A stretch of 64,000 bases of DNA from Manihot esculenta (taxonomy: Eukaryota > Streptophyta > Magnoliopsida > Malpighiales > Euphorbiaceae). Positions 32,970-44,864 of the stretch are shown here, piece by piece. A program made the position numbers and the translations under genes. The stretch lies in NCBI RefSeq assembly GCF_001659605.2, contig NC_035164.2:7429622-7493621 (forward strand), in the 5' to 3' direction. Position 1 is the stretch's first letter, and the number at the start of each line of letters is the position of its first letter. The notes under the pieces were generated by a model. It was not told the origin of the DNA. It worked only from the letters and a program-made list of their open reading frames with translations, and did not search any database.

Positions 32970-35026
32970 GTGAGTTCCAGCCTCTCCTATGTTGACTTTC
33001 ATGTTTTCCATGATTTTCATCGAATCTTTCAAGAGTTTTAAGAGTTTTGGTGATTTATGAAGGTTTTGAGCAAAAGAAGCAAGTTTTGAAGTTTGGAGCT
33101 TTGGAAGAGCTTTTCTTCATATCTCCACGTTAGGATCCTTCATCCTCAAGTTCTTTAAAAGGTAAGTGAAGATCCTGAGCTTCTTTGATGAGTTTGAAAG
33201 GTTTTATGAAGTTTGTATGGGTAGTATGCATGTTTAGGTTTAGGTGAGGTTTTTGGTGATTTGTGGTGTTCCAGCATGTTTAAGTGTTATGTGCTATGTT
33301 TGTTTGGGGTTTTAGGGTAGTTGTAGACCCCTTTGTGCATATATATGTGTATAGGCTAGTTGGGAGTAGTTGATATGCATGTTTGTAGGTTTTTGGGCAA
33401 AGTTTGCATGAAACAGAGTAGGGTTCTGTCCTTCGGGCAAAACCAGGTTCGGCCGCCGAAGGAAGGTTCGGCCGCCGAACCCTTTGTGGAGGCAGTTCGG
33501 CTGCCAAAGGTTGCCCCCGAAAGCTAGGCTTTCGGTTTAGAAAGAGACTTTCGGTCGCCGAAAGAGGAAGTTCGGCCGCCGAAAGTGTGTGAGTTTCGTC
33601 TCTGGACGAGACCTTCGGCCGCCGAAGGTGCCGCCGAACATGCATGAGTTTCGTCTCTGGAGTGGGGTTTCGGCCGCCGAACCTGCCGCCGAAAGTGCCC
33701 TGTCCAGCTTTCTTTTGCATGTTTTATGTGATGGTTTGAGGATTGTTTAGAGGGGTTTTGGGGAGTTTCGTAGAGATGTTCTTGAGTGAGTTTAGTCCCT
33801 CATTTGAGTCCACCTGTGTAGGAACGGACCAGAGGAATCAGGGAGGTCAGCAGTGAGTCCAGTGTCAGAACCTGCAGAGTCAGTGCAGAGATAACCAGGT
33901 GAGTGGAATTTAACTTAATGTTTTAATATGACAACTGATATTTTCTCATGCTTCATGCATCATGAATATGCTATAGGGTGAGTGCATTAGTGTACACAAA
34001 GATGATGCATTGCATTTATCCTTGTACTTGGCATTGCTCCTTGTACATTGCTTATGTGAGACGGCACGGACTTCGTGAGGACTCATTAGCCCTCAGAGGA
34101 AAGACCTGGAACAGCCCTACGGGGACCAGGCACAACACAAAGACCTGGAACAGCCCTACGGGGACCAGGCACATGGTACTTAGGTACCCCAGATGAGATA
34201 GAGGGAGTTTTGATCCGTCCGGCCGAGATGATGTGCTTATGTGTTGCATTCCATGAGAGCATGTTTTATCACCTGTTATTTTATTACTATTCTACTCACT
34301 GGGCTATAGTAGCTCATCCCTCTCCCCTAACTCCAGTTGTGCAGGTTCAGAGGTCAGAGAGAACTCAGCAGGGTACAGGAAGAGTACAGAGTGGTGTAAT
34401 AGCTAGTGTGGACATGTAAATGTATAGAGATAATGTATATGTACAGTGTATGTACAGTGTATAGAATAGTGCTTGACTTATAAGACTTGTAATCCCTTTG
34501 TGGAGTCACATGATCAGTTTATATATGTTTCTTTATTGTTGTATGTTTATGAGCAAAACCAGGCTTAACATTATGAGATTGATCCGCCTAGAGCCATGAG
34601 GAGCTCTAGTAGGGATTGGTAGAGCACAGAGAGAGTGCATGCACAGGTTAAGCCTTGGAATGAAGAAAAGTTTTATGTTTTACAGCAAATGTATGATCAT
34701 GTATGGGATTTCACAGGTATACAGATAGGATAGCAGGCTTACTACGGGTCCCGGCGACCTTAAGTCGATCTGGATCCTAGTGCCGGTGGCAGTTCGGTTT
34801 CCGGGCTGTTACAGATTGGTATCAGAGCCCTAGGTTCACATGGTCGGACCTATAGAGAGAGAGTTGGGCTCATAGAGAGGTTTAACAGGTCAAGCACCAT
34901 AGGAAAAACATGTCCACTAGGATAGGATGTCAGTCCTGTCGCTATATGCTGCTGTGCAATGCCATGAGTTATGCATGTGCATGTTTGTGATATGTTGCTG
35001 ATGTGTTATGTGATGTTGTTTTCCAG
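32970..35026 (+). promoter_or_regulatory. Putative spliced leader signals, copy A
   Basis: Donor-like GT sites are AGAGGTGAGT (GT 32970), AAGGTAAGT (33162) and CCAGGTGAGT (33899). Acceptor-like AG sites are CACCTGTGTAG (33821), a TACTCAC branch-like element plus pyrimidine tract plus TGCAG (34344), and TTTTCCAG (35026), 9 nt before the gag ATG. These same short sites are among the best-conserved parts of diverged LTRs L, H, K and I. If used, splicing would join LTR exons to the gag start and remove the primer site. No transcript evidence is available here. Confidence 0.5.
33446..33697 (+). repeat. Palindrome cluster downstream of TATA, copy A
   Basis: At least six full or near-full TTCGGC[C/T]GCCGAA motifs, plus half-sites (GCCGCCGAA), are spaced by CGTCTCTGGA-type linkers. 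If transcription starts after 32919, this cluster lies in the transcribed leader, where each palindrome could fold. Confidence 0.8.
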
Positions 35027-35035
35027 AGCGTGACG
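34814..35035 (+). promoter_or_regulatory. Primer-binding site and leader of copy A
   Basis: TGGTATCAGAGC (34817-34828) starts three bases after the LTR and is complementary to initiator-Met tRNA. The leader then runs about 207 bp to the gag ATG, ending with an acceptor-like TTTTCCAG. Confidence 0.9.
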
Positions 35036-38000
35036 ATGCGAGGAACTCGTCGATCCGCGAGATTGACTGGAGTCCCACCTGTAAGTGAGGGTACAGCTGC
35101 TCGTCCACCTGCCTTGCCAAGGGCAAGATCGCATAGGTCAAGCAGGGAAGGAACGTCACGAGACCCTAGAAGGTCTTCTGACGAGAGCAGGAGAGGAGTA
35201 AGTAGAGGGGGAAGGTCAGTAGAAGAAAGAGGTGTGATGGAAGAGGATCAGAGTAGAGATGTACGCATGGGTGTAGGAAGGTCAGAAGAAGGTATGGGGG
35301 AATCCCAGGGAGGCATGCAGGCCTCGGGGTTTGGCTATCCACCCTTTCCACAGGGCCCAGAGTATCCGATGGGAGGCACGTCGGAGTACTCCAGTTTTGC
35401 TCCATATCCACCCTACATGCCATATATGCCCTATCCTTCCTTTTATCCACCATATCACATGTATCCACCCCCACCTGTTCATCCAAGTCCAGTACAGCCT
35501 GAAGTGAGGGAACCAGTTCCTCCACCACCACCTCCTGAACCAGTAGCCCCTGTTGTGGAAGCACAGCAACCCAGTTCTTTAGGGGGAAGTAAGGTGAAGA
35601 TGACCGAGTACTTAAAGTTGGATGCTCCGAAATTCAATACAGGAGATGATCCCTTTGAGTATCTCAGTGCAGTTAGAATGATAACAAGTGAGTTGGGAGC
35701 AGATGATGGTAGAGCCATTGAGATGGCAGGGTTCACGTTAAAGTGTAAGAAAGCTAGAGAATGGTTCAAGAACTATGTGGACCCGAGACTTGAGAGTATG
35801 ACATGGGAAGAGTTCGCCAACGAATTTGCTGGCTGGGCTTTTCCTGACAGTTCTAGGGAACTAAAGGTTGTGGAGTTTGAGCAGTTGAGACAGACAGAGG
35901 AGATGAGCGTTGATGAATATACAGATAAGTTCCTGGAATTGTTGCCATATGTCGGTCAGGCATATGATACAGATCAGAAGAAGGCAAAGAGATATGCCAC
36001 AAGGCTTCATCCCAGGTATTTCTCTTTGATTCTTCATGCGGAGAAGGAAAGTTTCCACTCTATTGTGGATGCTGCTCGAAAGATGGAGGCCAGTGCCATA
36101 AGTCAAGGTGTAGTCAAGGCACAGTCTTCTTGTGTTAAACCAGGTTCCTCCTCACAGAGTACAACAAGTGCAAGTAAGAAGAGATGGGAGAAATTCAGAG
36201 GAAAGAGAGGCAAGTTCTGGAACAGGCTTAAGTCAGGTCTGGGAATGAGTAGTGGCTCCAGTTATGGCGCAGATTTTCCAGTGTGCAAGAGGTGTGGCAA
36301 ACAGCATAGAGGAGCTTGTCAGTTGGGATCCACAGCCTGCTATAGATGTGGGCAGGAGGGACATTATGCACGAGAATGTCCTCAGGCGACTTTGGTTGCA
36401 CCATCCCAGCAGATGAGTACGGGCAGTGTAGTCCAGCCCGTAGCTTCAGCCATTCCACCAAGCAGTGGCAGAGGAAGAGGAAGAGGGGTAGCCTCTTCAT
36501 CAGGGATGGGTTCCCGAGGTGCAGGTCTGTCAGCCCCAGCACGGATTTTCACCCTGACTCAGCAGGAGGCAGACACGTCGAACACGGTGGTGTCAGGTAA
36601 TCTCATCATTGGGTGTTCAGAGGTGTATGCTTTAATGGACCCCGGTGCTTCTCACTCTTTCATTTCTTCTAGAGCTGCAGAGAGGTTGGGTCTGATAGGG
36701 TCTGAGTTAGAGTGTCCTCTATGGGTCAGTGGACCCAAATGTGATCCATCTTTGGCAGAGTCAGTCTGTCGGTTCAGTCCAGTGTGCATAGAGGGTAGAT
36801 ACCTTCCAGCTGACCTGGTGGTTCTAGAGTTGACAGATTTTGATGTCATTCTAGGGATGGACTGGTTATCTACGTATGATGCTACCCTGAACTGTAGAGA
36901 CAAGGTAGTCAGTGTCAGAGACCAGGATGGGTCAGAGTGTGTCTTCAGAGGAGACAGGAGAGGGACACCTAGGGGTTTGATATCAGCCCTCCAGGCTCGT
37001 AGAATGTTGAGGAAGGGGTGTCAGGGGTTCCTAGCTTATGTGAGAGAGCTAGACAGTCAGGTTAGGGAACCATCCTCAGTACCAGTTGTTAGAGACTTCC
37101 CAGATTTGTTTCCTGAAGAGCTTCCAGGACTACCACCGGATAGGGAAATAGAGTTCGAGATTGAGTTGATGCCCAATGCCAGACCGATCTCTATTCCTCC
37201 CTACAGGATGGCACCAGCAGAGTTGCGAGAGTTGAAAGAGCAGTTACAGGATTTGGTAGCTAAGGGTTTCATCCGCCCGAGTACCTCACCCTGGGGTGCT
37301 CCAGTATTATTTGTCAGAAAGAAGGATGGACCTCTTAGACTTTGTGTCGACTACAGACAGTTGAACAAAGTCACGATCAAAAACAAGTATCCGTTACCCA
37401 GGATCGATGATCTATTCGACCAGCTAGCAGGAGCAGGTTGTTTTTCTAAAATAGATCTGAGATCCGGATACCACCAGTTGAAGATCAGGGAAGGAGATGT
37501 ATCCAAGACTGCTTTCAGAACCAGATATGGGCATTATGAGTTCCTTGTGATGCCGTTCGGGTTGACTAACGCCCCTGCAGCATTCATGGATCTCATGAAC
37601 AGGGTTTTCAGGGAGTACTTGGATCGTTTTGTGATCGTCTTTATTGATGATATCTTGGTGTACTCCAGGAATGCAGAGGACCATGCCCAGCATCTGCGGA
37701 TAGTGCTGCAAACCTTGAGGGAACATGGCTTGTATGCCAAGTTCTCCAAGTGCGAGTTCTGGCTAAGGAGCATTTCCTTTTTGGGACATGTTGTATCAGA
37801 GGACGGTATATCAGTAGATCCCAAAAAGGTAGAGGCAGTAGCCAACTGGCCTACACCCACTACAGTGACCGAGATCAAGAGTTTTCTGGGTTTGGCAGGC
37901 TACTATCGGAGGTTCGTTCAGGACTTCTCGAAGATAGCTGCTCCTATGACCAGACTGACCAGAAAGAATCAAAAGTTTGTATGGTCAGAGGAATGTGAGG

Positions 38001-39982
38001 AAAGTTTTGCAGAGTTGAAGAGACGGTTAACTTCAGCACCGGTGTTAGCTCTGCCGATCAGTGATGAAGATTTCACAGTGTTCTGTGATGCATCCCGAGT
38101 GGGATTAGGTTATGTGTTGATGCAAAATGACCGAGTGATCGCTTATGCTTCTAGACAGCTGAAGAAGCACGAGCTGAATTACCCGACACACGATCTTGAG
38201 ATGGCAGCTGTTATCTTTGCACTTAAGATGTGGAGGCATTACCTCTATGGGGTAAAATGTGAGATCTATACGGATCATAAGAGCCTGCAGCACATCTTAA
38301 GTCAGAGAGAGTTAAACTTGAGGCAGAGACGATGGGTAGAATTGCTCAGTGATTATGATTGTAAGATCCAGTATCATCCGGGCAAGGCTAATGTTGTAGC
38401 TGATGCCTTAAGCCGAAAGTCACTTGGCAGTTTATCCCACATTGCAGTAGAGAGAAGACCGGTGGTGAAGGATTTCTATAAGCTCATGGAAGAAGGGTTA
38501 CAGTTGCAGTTATCTGGTACAGGTGCTTTGATCGCACAGATGAGAGTGACACCAGTGTTTCTAGAGCAAGTGGCTCTGAAACAGCACGAAGACCCCGAGT
38601 TAGTGAAGATTGCCAGGACTGTTCAGTCGGGCAACAGTGCAGAGTTCAGATTTGATAGTGAGGGGATTCTTCGGCACGGTAAGAGGTTATGTGTACCAGA
38701 TGATAATAGTTTGAAGGCCGACATTATGAGGGAAGCTCATAATACGCGGTATAGCATTCACCCAGGAGCCACCAAGATGTATCAAGATCTGAGAAGGGTG
38801 TATTGGTGGCCAGCAATGAAGAGAGAAGTGGCACAGTTCATGTCAGCCTGCGAGACATGTCAAAGGGTGAAGCTAGAGCACCAGAAGCCGGCTGGAATGC
38901 TTAACCCACTGCCGATTCCAGAATGGAAATGGGAGAACCTAGCTATGGATTTTGTAGTGGGTTTACCGGCGACGTCTAACAGACTAGACTCCATATGGGT
39001 GATTGTGGATAGACTCACGAAATCTGCTCACTTCATTCCAGTTAGGAGTAACTACTCTGTGGACAAGTTGGCGCAGGTGTATGTAGACGAGATAGTAAGG
39101 TTGCATGGAGTTCCAGTGTCGATAGTATCAGATCGAGGACCTCAGTTCACCTCCAGGTTTTGGCGGAGTCTGCAAACTGAAATGGGCACAAGGTTGGATT
39201 TCAGCACTGCTTTCCATCCACAGACAGACGGTCAGTCAGAGAGAACCATCCAGACCATTGAAGATATGCTGAGAATGTGTATGTTAGACTTTGGCGGTTC
39301 TTGGAGGCAGCATCTACCTTTGGTGGAGTTTGCCTACAACAACAGCCATCATGCTAGCATAGGGATGGCTCCTTATGAAGCTTTGTATGGAAGGAAGTGC
39401 CGAACACCTGTTTGCTGGGAAAAGGTAGGAGAGAAAACTCTTGCAGGGCCAGAGTTAGTTGAGATAACCAGCAAGTTAGTGCCTATCATCAGAGAGAGGA
39501 TCAGAACAGCTGTAAGCAGACAGAAAAGCTATGCAGACATCCGTAGGAAGCAGATAGAGTTCCAGGAGGGGGATATGGTATTGCTTAAGGTGTCTCCGAT
39601 GAAGGGAGTGGTTCGGTTTGGAAAGAAGGGTAAACTAGCCCCACGGTACATTGGTCCCTTTGAGATCTTACAGAAGATCGGGCCTGTATCATATAAGCTA
39701 GATTTACCGGCTTCTCTGGAAAGAATTCACCCGGTATTCCATGTTTCTATGTTGAGAAAGTTTGTGTCAGATCCAGAGAAGGTTCTTAATGAACCTGAGG
39801 TGGAAATCTTAAGTGATCTCACCTATGTAGAGCAGCCAGTGCGGATCCTTGACACCCAGATCAGAAAGCTGAGAAACAAGGAGATACCAATGGTGAAAGT
39901 TCTGTGGAACCACCACAACCTAGAAGAGTGCACTTGGGAGACTCGGGAGTCCATGCTCCAGCAATACCCATATCTGTTTTAA
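35036..39982 (+). CDS. Gag-Pol polyprotein of copy A (Tekay chromovirus), intact
   Basis: One frame of 1648 codons. I chose ATG 35036 ([12 protein letters not shown]) because H, and F and E despite mutations, share this start; an in-frame ATG at 35003 adds 11 unconserved residues. In order: gag core around residues 190-360; CCHC knuckle [15 protein letters not shown] from about residue 435; protease with DPGASHS (Asp 535); RT with FIDDILVY (Asp pair about 871-872); RNase H with VFCDASR (Asp 1018); integrase with the zinc region from His 1235 and catalytic Asp 1305, Asp 1366 and Glu 1402 (35 residues between the last two); and a chromodomain-like tail to QQYPYLF. Gag and Pol are fused without frameshift, as known for many plant chromoviruses. 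It supplies particles, cDNA synthesis and integration. Confidence 0.95.
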   Translation: MRGTRRSARLTGVPPVSEGTAARPPALPRARSHRSSREGTSRDPRRSSDESRRGVSRGGRSVEERGVMEEDQSRDVRMGVGRSEEGMGESQGGMQASGFGYPPFPQGPEYPMGGTSEYSSFAPYPPYMPYMPYPSFYPPYHMYPPPPVHPSPVQPEVREPVPPPPPPEPVAPVVEAQQPSSLGGSKVKMTEYLKLDAPKFNTGDDPFEYLSAVRMITSELGADDGRAIEMAGFTLKCKKAREWFKNYVDPRLESMTWEEFANEFAGWAFPDSSRELKVVEFEQLRQTEEMSVDEYTDKFLELLPYVGQAYDTDQKKAKRYATRLHPRYFSLILHAEKESFHSIVDAARKMEASAISQGVVKAQSSCVKPGSSSQSTTSASKKRWEKFRGKRGKFWNRLKSGLGMSSGSSYGADFPVCKRCGKQHRGACQLGSTACYRCGQEGHYARECPQATLVAPSQQMSTGSVVQPVASAIPPSSGRGRGRGVASSSGMGSRGAGLSAPARIFTLTQQEADTSNTVVSGNLIIGCSEVYALMDPGASHSFISSRAAERLGLIGSELECPLWVSGPKCDPSLAESVCRFSPVCIEGRYLPADLVVLELTDFDVILGMDWLSTYDATLNCRDKVVSVRDQDGSECVFRGDRRGTPRGLISALQARRMLRKGCQGFLAYVRELDSQVREPSSVPVVRDFPDLFPEELPGLPPDREIEFEIELMPNARPISIPPYRMAPAELRELKEQLQDLVAKGFIRPSTSPWGAPVLFVRKKDGPLRLCVDYRQLNKVTIKNKYPLPRIDDLFDQLAGAGCFSKIDLRSGYHQLKIREGDVSKTAFRTRYGHYEFLVMPFGLTNAPAAFMDLMNRVFREYLDRFVIVFIDDILVYSRNAEDHAQHLRIVLQTLREHGLYAKFSKCEFWLRSISFLGHVVSEDGISVDPKKVEAVANWPTPTTVTEIKSFLGLAGYYRRFVQDFSKIAAPMTRLTRKNQKFVWSEECEESFAELKRRLTSAPVLALPISDEDFTVFCDASRVGLGYVLMQNDRVIAYASRQLKKHELNYPTHDLEMAAVIFALKMWRHYLYGVKCEIYTDHKSLQHILSQRELNLRQRRWVELLSDYDCKIQYHPGKANVVADALSRKSLGSLSHIAVERRPVVKDFYKLMEEGLQLQLSGTGALIAQMRVTPVFLEQVALKQHEDPELVKIARTVQSGNSAEFRFDSEGILRHGKRLCVPDDNSLKADIMREAHNTRYSIHPGATKMYQDLRRVYWWPAMKREVAQFMSACETCQRVKLEHQKPAGMLNPLPIPEWKWENLAMDFVVGLPATSNRLDSIWVIVDRLTKSAHFIPVRSNYSVDKLAQVYVDEIVRLHGVPVSIVSDRGPQFTSRFWRSLQTEMGTRLDFSTAFHPQTDGQSERTIQTIEDMLRMCMLDFGGSWRQHLPLVEFAYNNSHHASIGMAPYEALYGRKCRTPVCWEKVGEKTLAGPELVEITSKLVPIIRERIRTAVSRQKSYADIRRKQIEFQEGDMVLLKVSPMKGVVRFGKKGKLAPRYIGPFEILQKIGPVSYKLDLPASLERIHPVFHVSMLRKFVSDPEKVLNEPEVEILSDLTYVEQPVRILDTQIRKLRNKEIPMVKVLWNHHNLEECTWETRESMLQQYPYLF

Positions 39983-40022
39983 GGTTAGTTTTCCCCTTTT
40001 CTATGTGTTTATGTTGTGTTAG

Positions 40023-40059
40023 GGACATTCGGGGACGAATGTTCTTAAGGGGGGGAGAA
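40023..40059 (+). promoter_or_regulatory. Hairpin and polypurine tract of copy A
   Basis: GGACATTC...GAATGTTC inverted repeat (40023-40044, one mismatch pair) is followed by AAGGGGGGGAGAA up to the 3' LTR. Confidence 0.8.
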
Positions 40060-42228
40060 TGTAATACCAGGCTCGAGTCCGGCACCGGAATTCCTGTAGT
40101 CCGGTGGAATCTCGGGTGTCGGAACCCTCGAGAAGGGTAATGCATATGTTTTCTAAAGTCTTTTCACTTGTTTTCATGTTTTGAAGTGTTAAAAGCCTTG
40201 AGTTTTGAAAGAAAAGCAACAAGGGAGAAATGCAGAGGTTCGGCCGCCGAAGGTCACTTTCGGCCGCCGAACATTGCATGGTTGCGGCTTCACGTTCGGC
40301 TGCCGAAGGTGGTCTGGCCAGCCACCTATAAAAGGGCCAAGGGTCGGTGGAAGGAGGTTATTTCTCCTCCACTTGCAGCTAGAGGTGAGTTCTAGCCTCT
40401 CCTATGTTGACTTTCATGTTTTCCATGATTTTCATCAAATCTTTCAAGAGTTTTAAGAGTTTTGGTGATTTATGAAGGTTTTGAGCAAAAGAAGCAAGTT
40501 TTGAAGTTTGGAGCTTTGGAAGAGCTTTTCTTCATATCTCCACGTTAGGATCCTTCATCCTCAAGTTCTTTAAGAGGTAAGTGAAGATCCTGAGCTTCTT
40601 TGATGAGTTTGAAAGGTTTTATGAAGTTTGTATGGGTAGTATGCATGTTTAGGTTTAGGTGAGGTTTTTGGTGATTTGTGGTGTTCCAGCATGTTTAAGT
40701 GTTATGTGCTATGTTTGTTTGGGGTTTTAGGGTAGTTGTAGACCCCTTTGTGCATATATATGTGTATAGGCTAGTTGGGAGTAGTTGATATGCATGTTTG
40801 TAGGTTTTTGGGCAAAGTTTGCATGAAACAGAGCAGGGTTCTGTCCTTCGGGCAAAACCAGGTTCGGCCGCCGAAGGAAGGTTCGGCCGCCGAACCCTTT
40901 GTGGAGGCAGTTCGGCTGCCAAAGGTTGCCCCCGAAAGCTAGGCTTTCGGTTTAGAAAGAGACTTTCGGTCGCCGAAAGAGGAAGTTCGGCCGCCGAAAG
41001 TGTGTGAGTTTCGTCTCTGGACGAGACCTTCGGCCGCCGAAGGTGCCGCCGAACATGCATGAGTTTCGTCTCTGGAGTGGGGTTTCGGCCGCCGAACCTG
41101 CCGCCGAAAGTGCCCTGTCCAGCTTTCTTTTGCATGTTTTATGTGATGGTTTGAGGATTGTTTAGAGGGGTTTTGGGGAGTTTCGTAGAGATGTTCTTGA
41201 GTGAGTTTAGTCCCTCATTTGAGTCCACCTGTGTAGGAACGGACCAGAGGAATCAGGGAGGTCAGCAGTGAGTCCAGTGTCAGAACCTGCAGAGTCAGTG
41301 CAGAGATAACCAGGTGAGTGGAATTTAACTTAATGTTTTAATATGACAACTGATATTTTCTCATGCTTCATGCATCATGAATATGTTATAGGGTGAGTGC
41401 ATTAGTGTACACAAAGATGATGCATTGCATTTATCCTTGTACTAGGCATTGCTCCTTGTACATTGCTTATGTGAGACGGCACGGACTTCGTGAGGACTCA
41501 TTAGCCCTCAGAGGAAAGACCTGGAACAGCCCTACGGGGACCAGGCACAACACAAAGTCCTGGAACAGCCCTACGGGGACCAGGCACATGGTACTTAGGT
41601 ACCCCAGATGAGATAGAGGGAGTTTTGATCCGTCCGGCCGAGATGATGTGCTTATGTGTTGCATTCCATGAGAGCATGTTTTATCACCTGTTATTTTATT
41701 ACTATTCTACTCACTGGGCTATAGTAGCTCATCCCTCTCCCCTAACTCCAGTTGTGCAGGTTCAGAGGTCAGAGAGAACTCAGCAGGGTACAGGAAGAGT
41801 ACAGAGTGGTGTAATAGCTAGTGTGGACATGTAAATGTATAGAGATAATGTATATGTACAATGTATGTACAGTGTATAGAATAGTGCTTGACTTATAAGA
41901 CTTGTAATCCCTTTGTGGAGTCACATGATCAGTTTATATATGTTTCTTTATTGTTGTATGTTTATGAGCAAAACCAGGCTTAACATTATGAGATTGATCC
42001 GCCTAGAGCCATGAGGAGCTCTAGTAGGGATTGGTAGAGCACAGAGAGAGTGCATGCACAGGTTAAGCCTTGGAATGAAGAAAAGTTTTATGTTTTACAG
42101 CAAATGTATGATCATGTATGGGATTTCACAGGTATACAGACAGGATAGCAGGCTTACTACGGGTCCCGGCGACCTTAAGTCGATCTGGATCCTAGTGCCG
42201 GTGGCAGTTCGTTTTCCGGGCTGTTACA
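40060..42228 (+). repeat. 3' LTR of copy A
   Basis: 2169 bp, the same length as the 5' LTR. Visible differences include ACCAGG for ACCCGG near the start, a C/T change in the AGCCAGAGG donor context and GTTTTCC for GGTTTCC near the end. TATA is at 40327-40334. It ends CTGTTACA, followed by TSD GAGAT. Confidence 0.95.
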
Positions 42229-42233
42229 GAGAT

Positions 42234-44864
42234 CTCCTAGGATCTCCACATCAGGCTCATTAAGAACCTTGCCCGAATCTGACATGAACTTGCGTAACAT
42301 CGAAACATGGAAAAGCGGATGGATCCTCTCCATGGAAGCAAGTAAATCTAACTTGTACGATGCATTCCCAATCTTCTGCAAGATCTCGAAGGATCCGATG
42401 TACCGTGGGGCTAGCTTACCTTTCTTCCCAAAACGAATCACCCCTTTCATAGGAGACACCTTGAGCAACACCATATCTCCCTCCTGGAACTCTATATGCT
42501 TCCTACGAATATCTGCGTAGCTTTTCTACCGACTCACAGCAGTTTTGATTCTTTCTCTGATAATGGGCACCACCCTGCTGGTGATCTCTATTAACTCAGG
42601 CCCTGTGAAGGCCCGTTCTCCAACTTCTTCCCAACAGATAGGTGACCTGCACTTCCTCCCATATAAAGCTTCATATGGAGCCATCCCTATACTAGCATGA
42701 TAGCTGTTATTGTAGGCAAACTTCACCAAGGGTAGATGCTGCCTCCAAGAACCGCCAAAATCTAGCACACACATTCTGAGCATATCTTCAATAGTTTGGA
42801 TGGTCCTCTCTGACTGTCCGTCAGTCTGTGGGTGAAAAGCAGTGCTGAAATCCAATCTTGTGCCTATAGAATTCTGCAGACTCCACCAAAACCTGGAGGT
42901 GAACTGGGGTCTCCTATCTGATACTATAGAAACGGGAGCCTCATGCAGCCTGAAAACTTCCTCAACATACACCTGTGCCAATTTGTCCACAGAGTAGCCA
43001 CTTCTGATAGGGATAAAGTGAGCAGATTTTGTCAGTCTGTCCACAATCACCCATATGGAGTCTAGTCTGTTCGACGTTACTGGTAGCCCCACCACGAAAT
43101 CCATTGCCATATTTTCCCATTTCCACTCTGGAATCGGTAGTGGGTTAAGCATACCAGCTGGCTTCTGATGTTCCAGCTTCACCCTCTAACATACCTCACA
43201 GGCGGACATGAACTGTGCCACTTCTCTCTTCATAGCTGGCCACCAATAAACTCTTTTCAAATCCTGGTACATTTTGGTGGCCCCAGGGTGAACACTGTAT
43301 CTGGCATTATGAGCTTCCCTCATAATGTCTCCTTTCAAACTCACATCATCTGGTACACATAACCTGTCCCCATAACGGAGGATCCCCTTATTGTCAAATC
43401 TGAACTCACCATTCTTGCCTGCTTGAACTGCTTTTGCTATCTTCACCAGCTCGGGGTCCTCATGCTGTTTCTGCGCCATCTGCTCCAGGAACACAGGTGT
43501 CACTCTCATCTAAGCCACTAGTGCACCCAACTCTAGCTGCAAACCTTCATTCATGAGCTTGTAGAATTCTCTCACCACCGGTCTTCTCTCTGCTGAGATA
43601 TGGGATAAACTGCCAAGTGATTTCTGACTAAAGGCATCTGCCACAACATTTGCCTTAACCGGATTGTACTAAATTTTACAATCATAGTCACTAAGCAGTT
43701 CTACCCATCTTCTCTGCCTTAGGTTTAACTCCTTTTGACTCAAGATGTACTGCAAGCTTTTTATGATCTGTAAAGATCTCATATCTTACCCCATATAGGT
43801 AATGCCTCCACATCTTGAGCGCGAAGATCACAGCTGCCATCTCCAGGTCGTGTGTAGGATAATTCAACTCATGCTTCTTCAACTGTCTAGAAGCATAAGC
43901 AATTACCCTTTCATTTTGTATCAATACACAACCTAGTCCCATTCGGGACGAATCACAAAACACTGTGAAATCCTCATCACTTGTAGGCAGAGCTAACAAC
44001 GGTGCCGATGTCAGCCTTCTCTTTAGCTCTTCAAAACTCTCTTCACACTGATCTAACCAAACAAACTTCAGATTCTTTTTGGTCAGCTTGGTCATAGGAG
44101 TAGCAATCTTGGAGAATTCCTGAACAAATATCCTGTAGTAACCCGCCAAACCCAAAAAGCTTTTAATCTCTGTCACTGTAGTGGGTCTGGGCCAGTTGGC
44201 TACAGCTTCTACTTTCTTGGGGTCCACTTCAATTCCCTTTTCTGACACAACATGTCCCAAGAAATAGATGCTCCTCAACCAGAATTCACATTTAGAGAAC
44301 TTGACATACAAGCCGTGCTCCCTCAGAGTCTGCAATACAATCCTCAGATGATGGGCATGCTTCAGAAACTGGCTATCATCAATGAAGACAATAACGAAGT
44401 GATCCAGAAACTGGCTGAAAACTCTATTCATGAGGTCTATGAATGCTGTTGGGGCATTGGTTAGCCCGAATGGCATTACTAGGAACTCATAGTGCCCATA
44501 TCTGGTCCTGAATGCCGTCTTCGACACATCTTCTTCTCTGATTCTCAGCTGATGCTACCCGGACCTTAAATCTATCTTAGAAAAACAACCTGCTTCTGCT
44601 AACTGGTCGAATAGATCATCAATCCTAGGTAACGGATATTTGTTCTTGGTAGTGACTTTGTTCAACTGCCTATAGTCGATACAAAGTCTGAGGGATCCAT
44701 CCTTCTTCTTTACAAACAGCATTGGAGCACCCTAAGGTGAGGTACTAGGTCAGATGAAACCCTTATCTACCAACTCTTGCAATTGCTCTTTCAACTCTGC
44801 AGGTGCCATCCTGTAGGGAGGAATAAAGATAGGTCTGGTTCCAGGCATCACTTCAATTTCAAAC
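42234..44864 (-). pseudogene. RT to integrase of copy B, with multiple stops
   Basis: The minus strand from 44864 carries RT (start of the finger region), RNase H ([13 protein letters not shown]), the integrase zinc region, the DDE core and the GPY/F-like module down to EVLGDL-type sequence at 42234. In-frame TAGs lie at 42526-42528, 43186-43188 and 43510-43512, where A or F has CAG. A TAG at 44732-44734 replaces the Trp of SPWGAP. The RT catalytic loop is mangled: FIDD is followed by SQFLKHAHH, with about 12 bases lost. It is clearly inactive, bounded by A on the left and H on the right. Confidence 0.88.

Larger units (their letters stand above)
32645..34813 (+). repeat. 5' LTR of copy A
   Basis: TGTAATACCCGGCTCGAG ... 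TTTCCGGGCTGTTACA. From left to right it has palindrome cluster 1 (32822-32895), a TATA box (32912), splice-donor-like sites (32970, 33162), palindrome cluster 2 (33446-33697), an acceptor/donor pair bounding a conserved 77-nt block (33822-33898), a 39-bp tandem duplication (34100-34177) and a second acceptor-like site (34344). Confidence 0.95.
32645..42228 (+). mobile_element. Copy A: intact, recent Tekay chromovirus
   Basis: 9584 bp flanked by perfect TSD GAGAT (32640-32644 and 42229-42233). The two LTRs are each exactly 2169 bp and differ at about a dozen positions by eye. Primer site, one open gag-pol frame, hairpin and polypurine tract are all present in the correct order. It inserted into the chromodomain-coding end of copy B on the opposite strand. 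It is the only autonomous-looking element in the window. Its activity is inference; the sequence shows only that nothing essential is visibly broken. Confidence 0.95.

Noticed and set aside
32822..33697. CRISPR-like regularly spaced palindromes
   Set aside because: Spacers are not unique or of constant length, the context is a plant LTR, and there are no cas genes.
34817..34828. tRNA-Met-like sequence
   Set aside because: Only the 12-base complement of the tRNA 3' end is present, at the LTR edge; it is a primer-binding site, not a tRNA gene.
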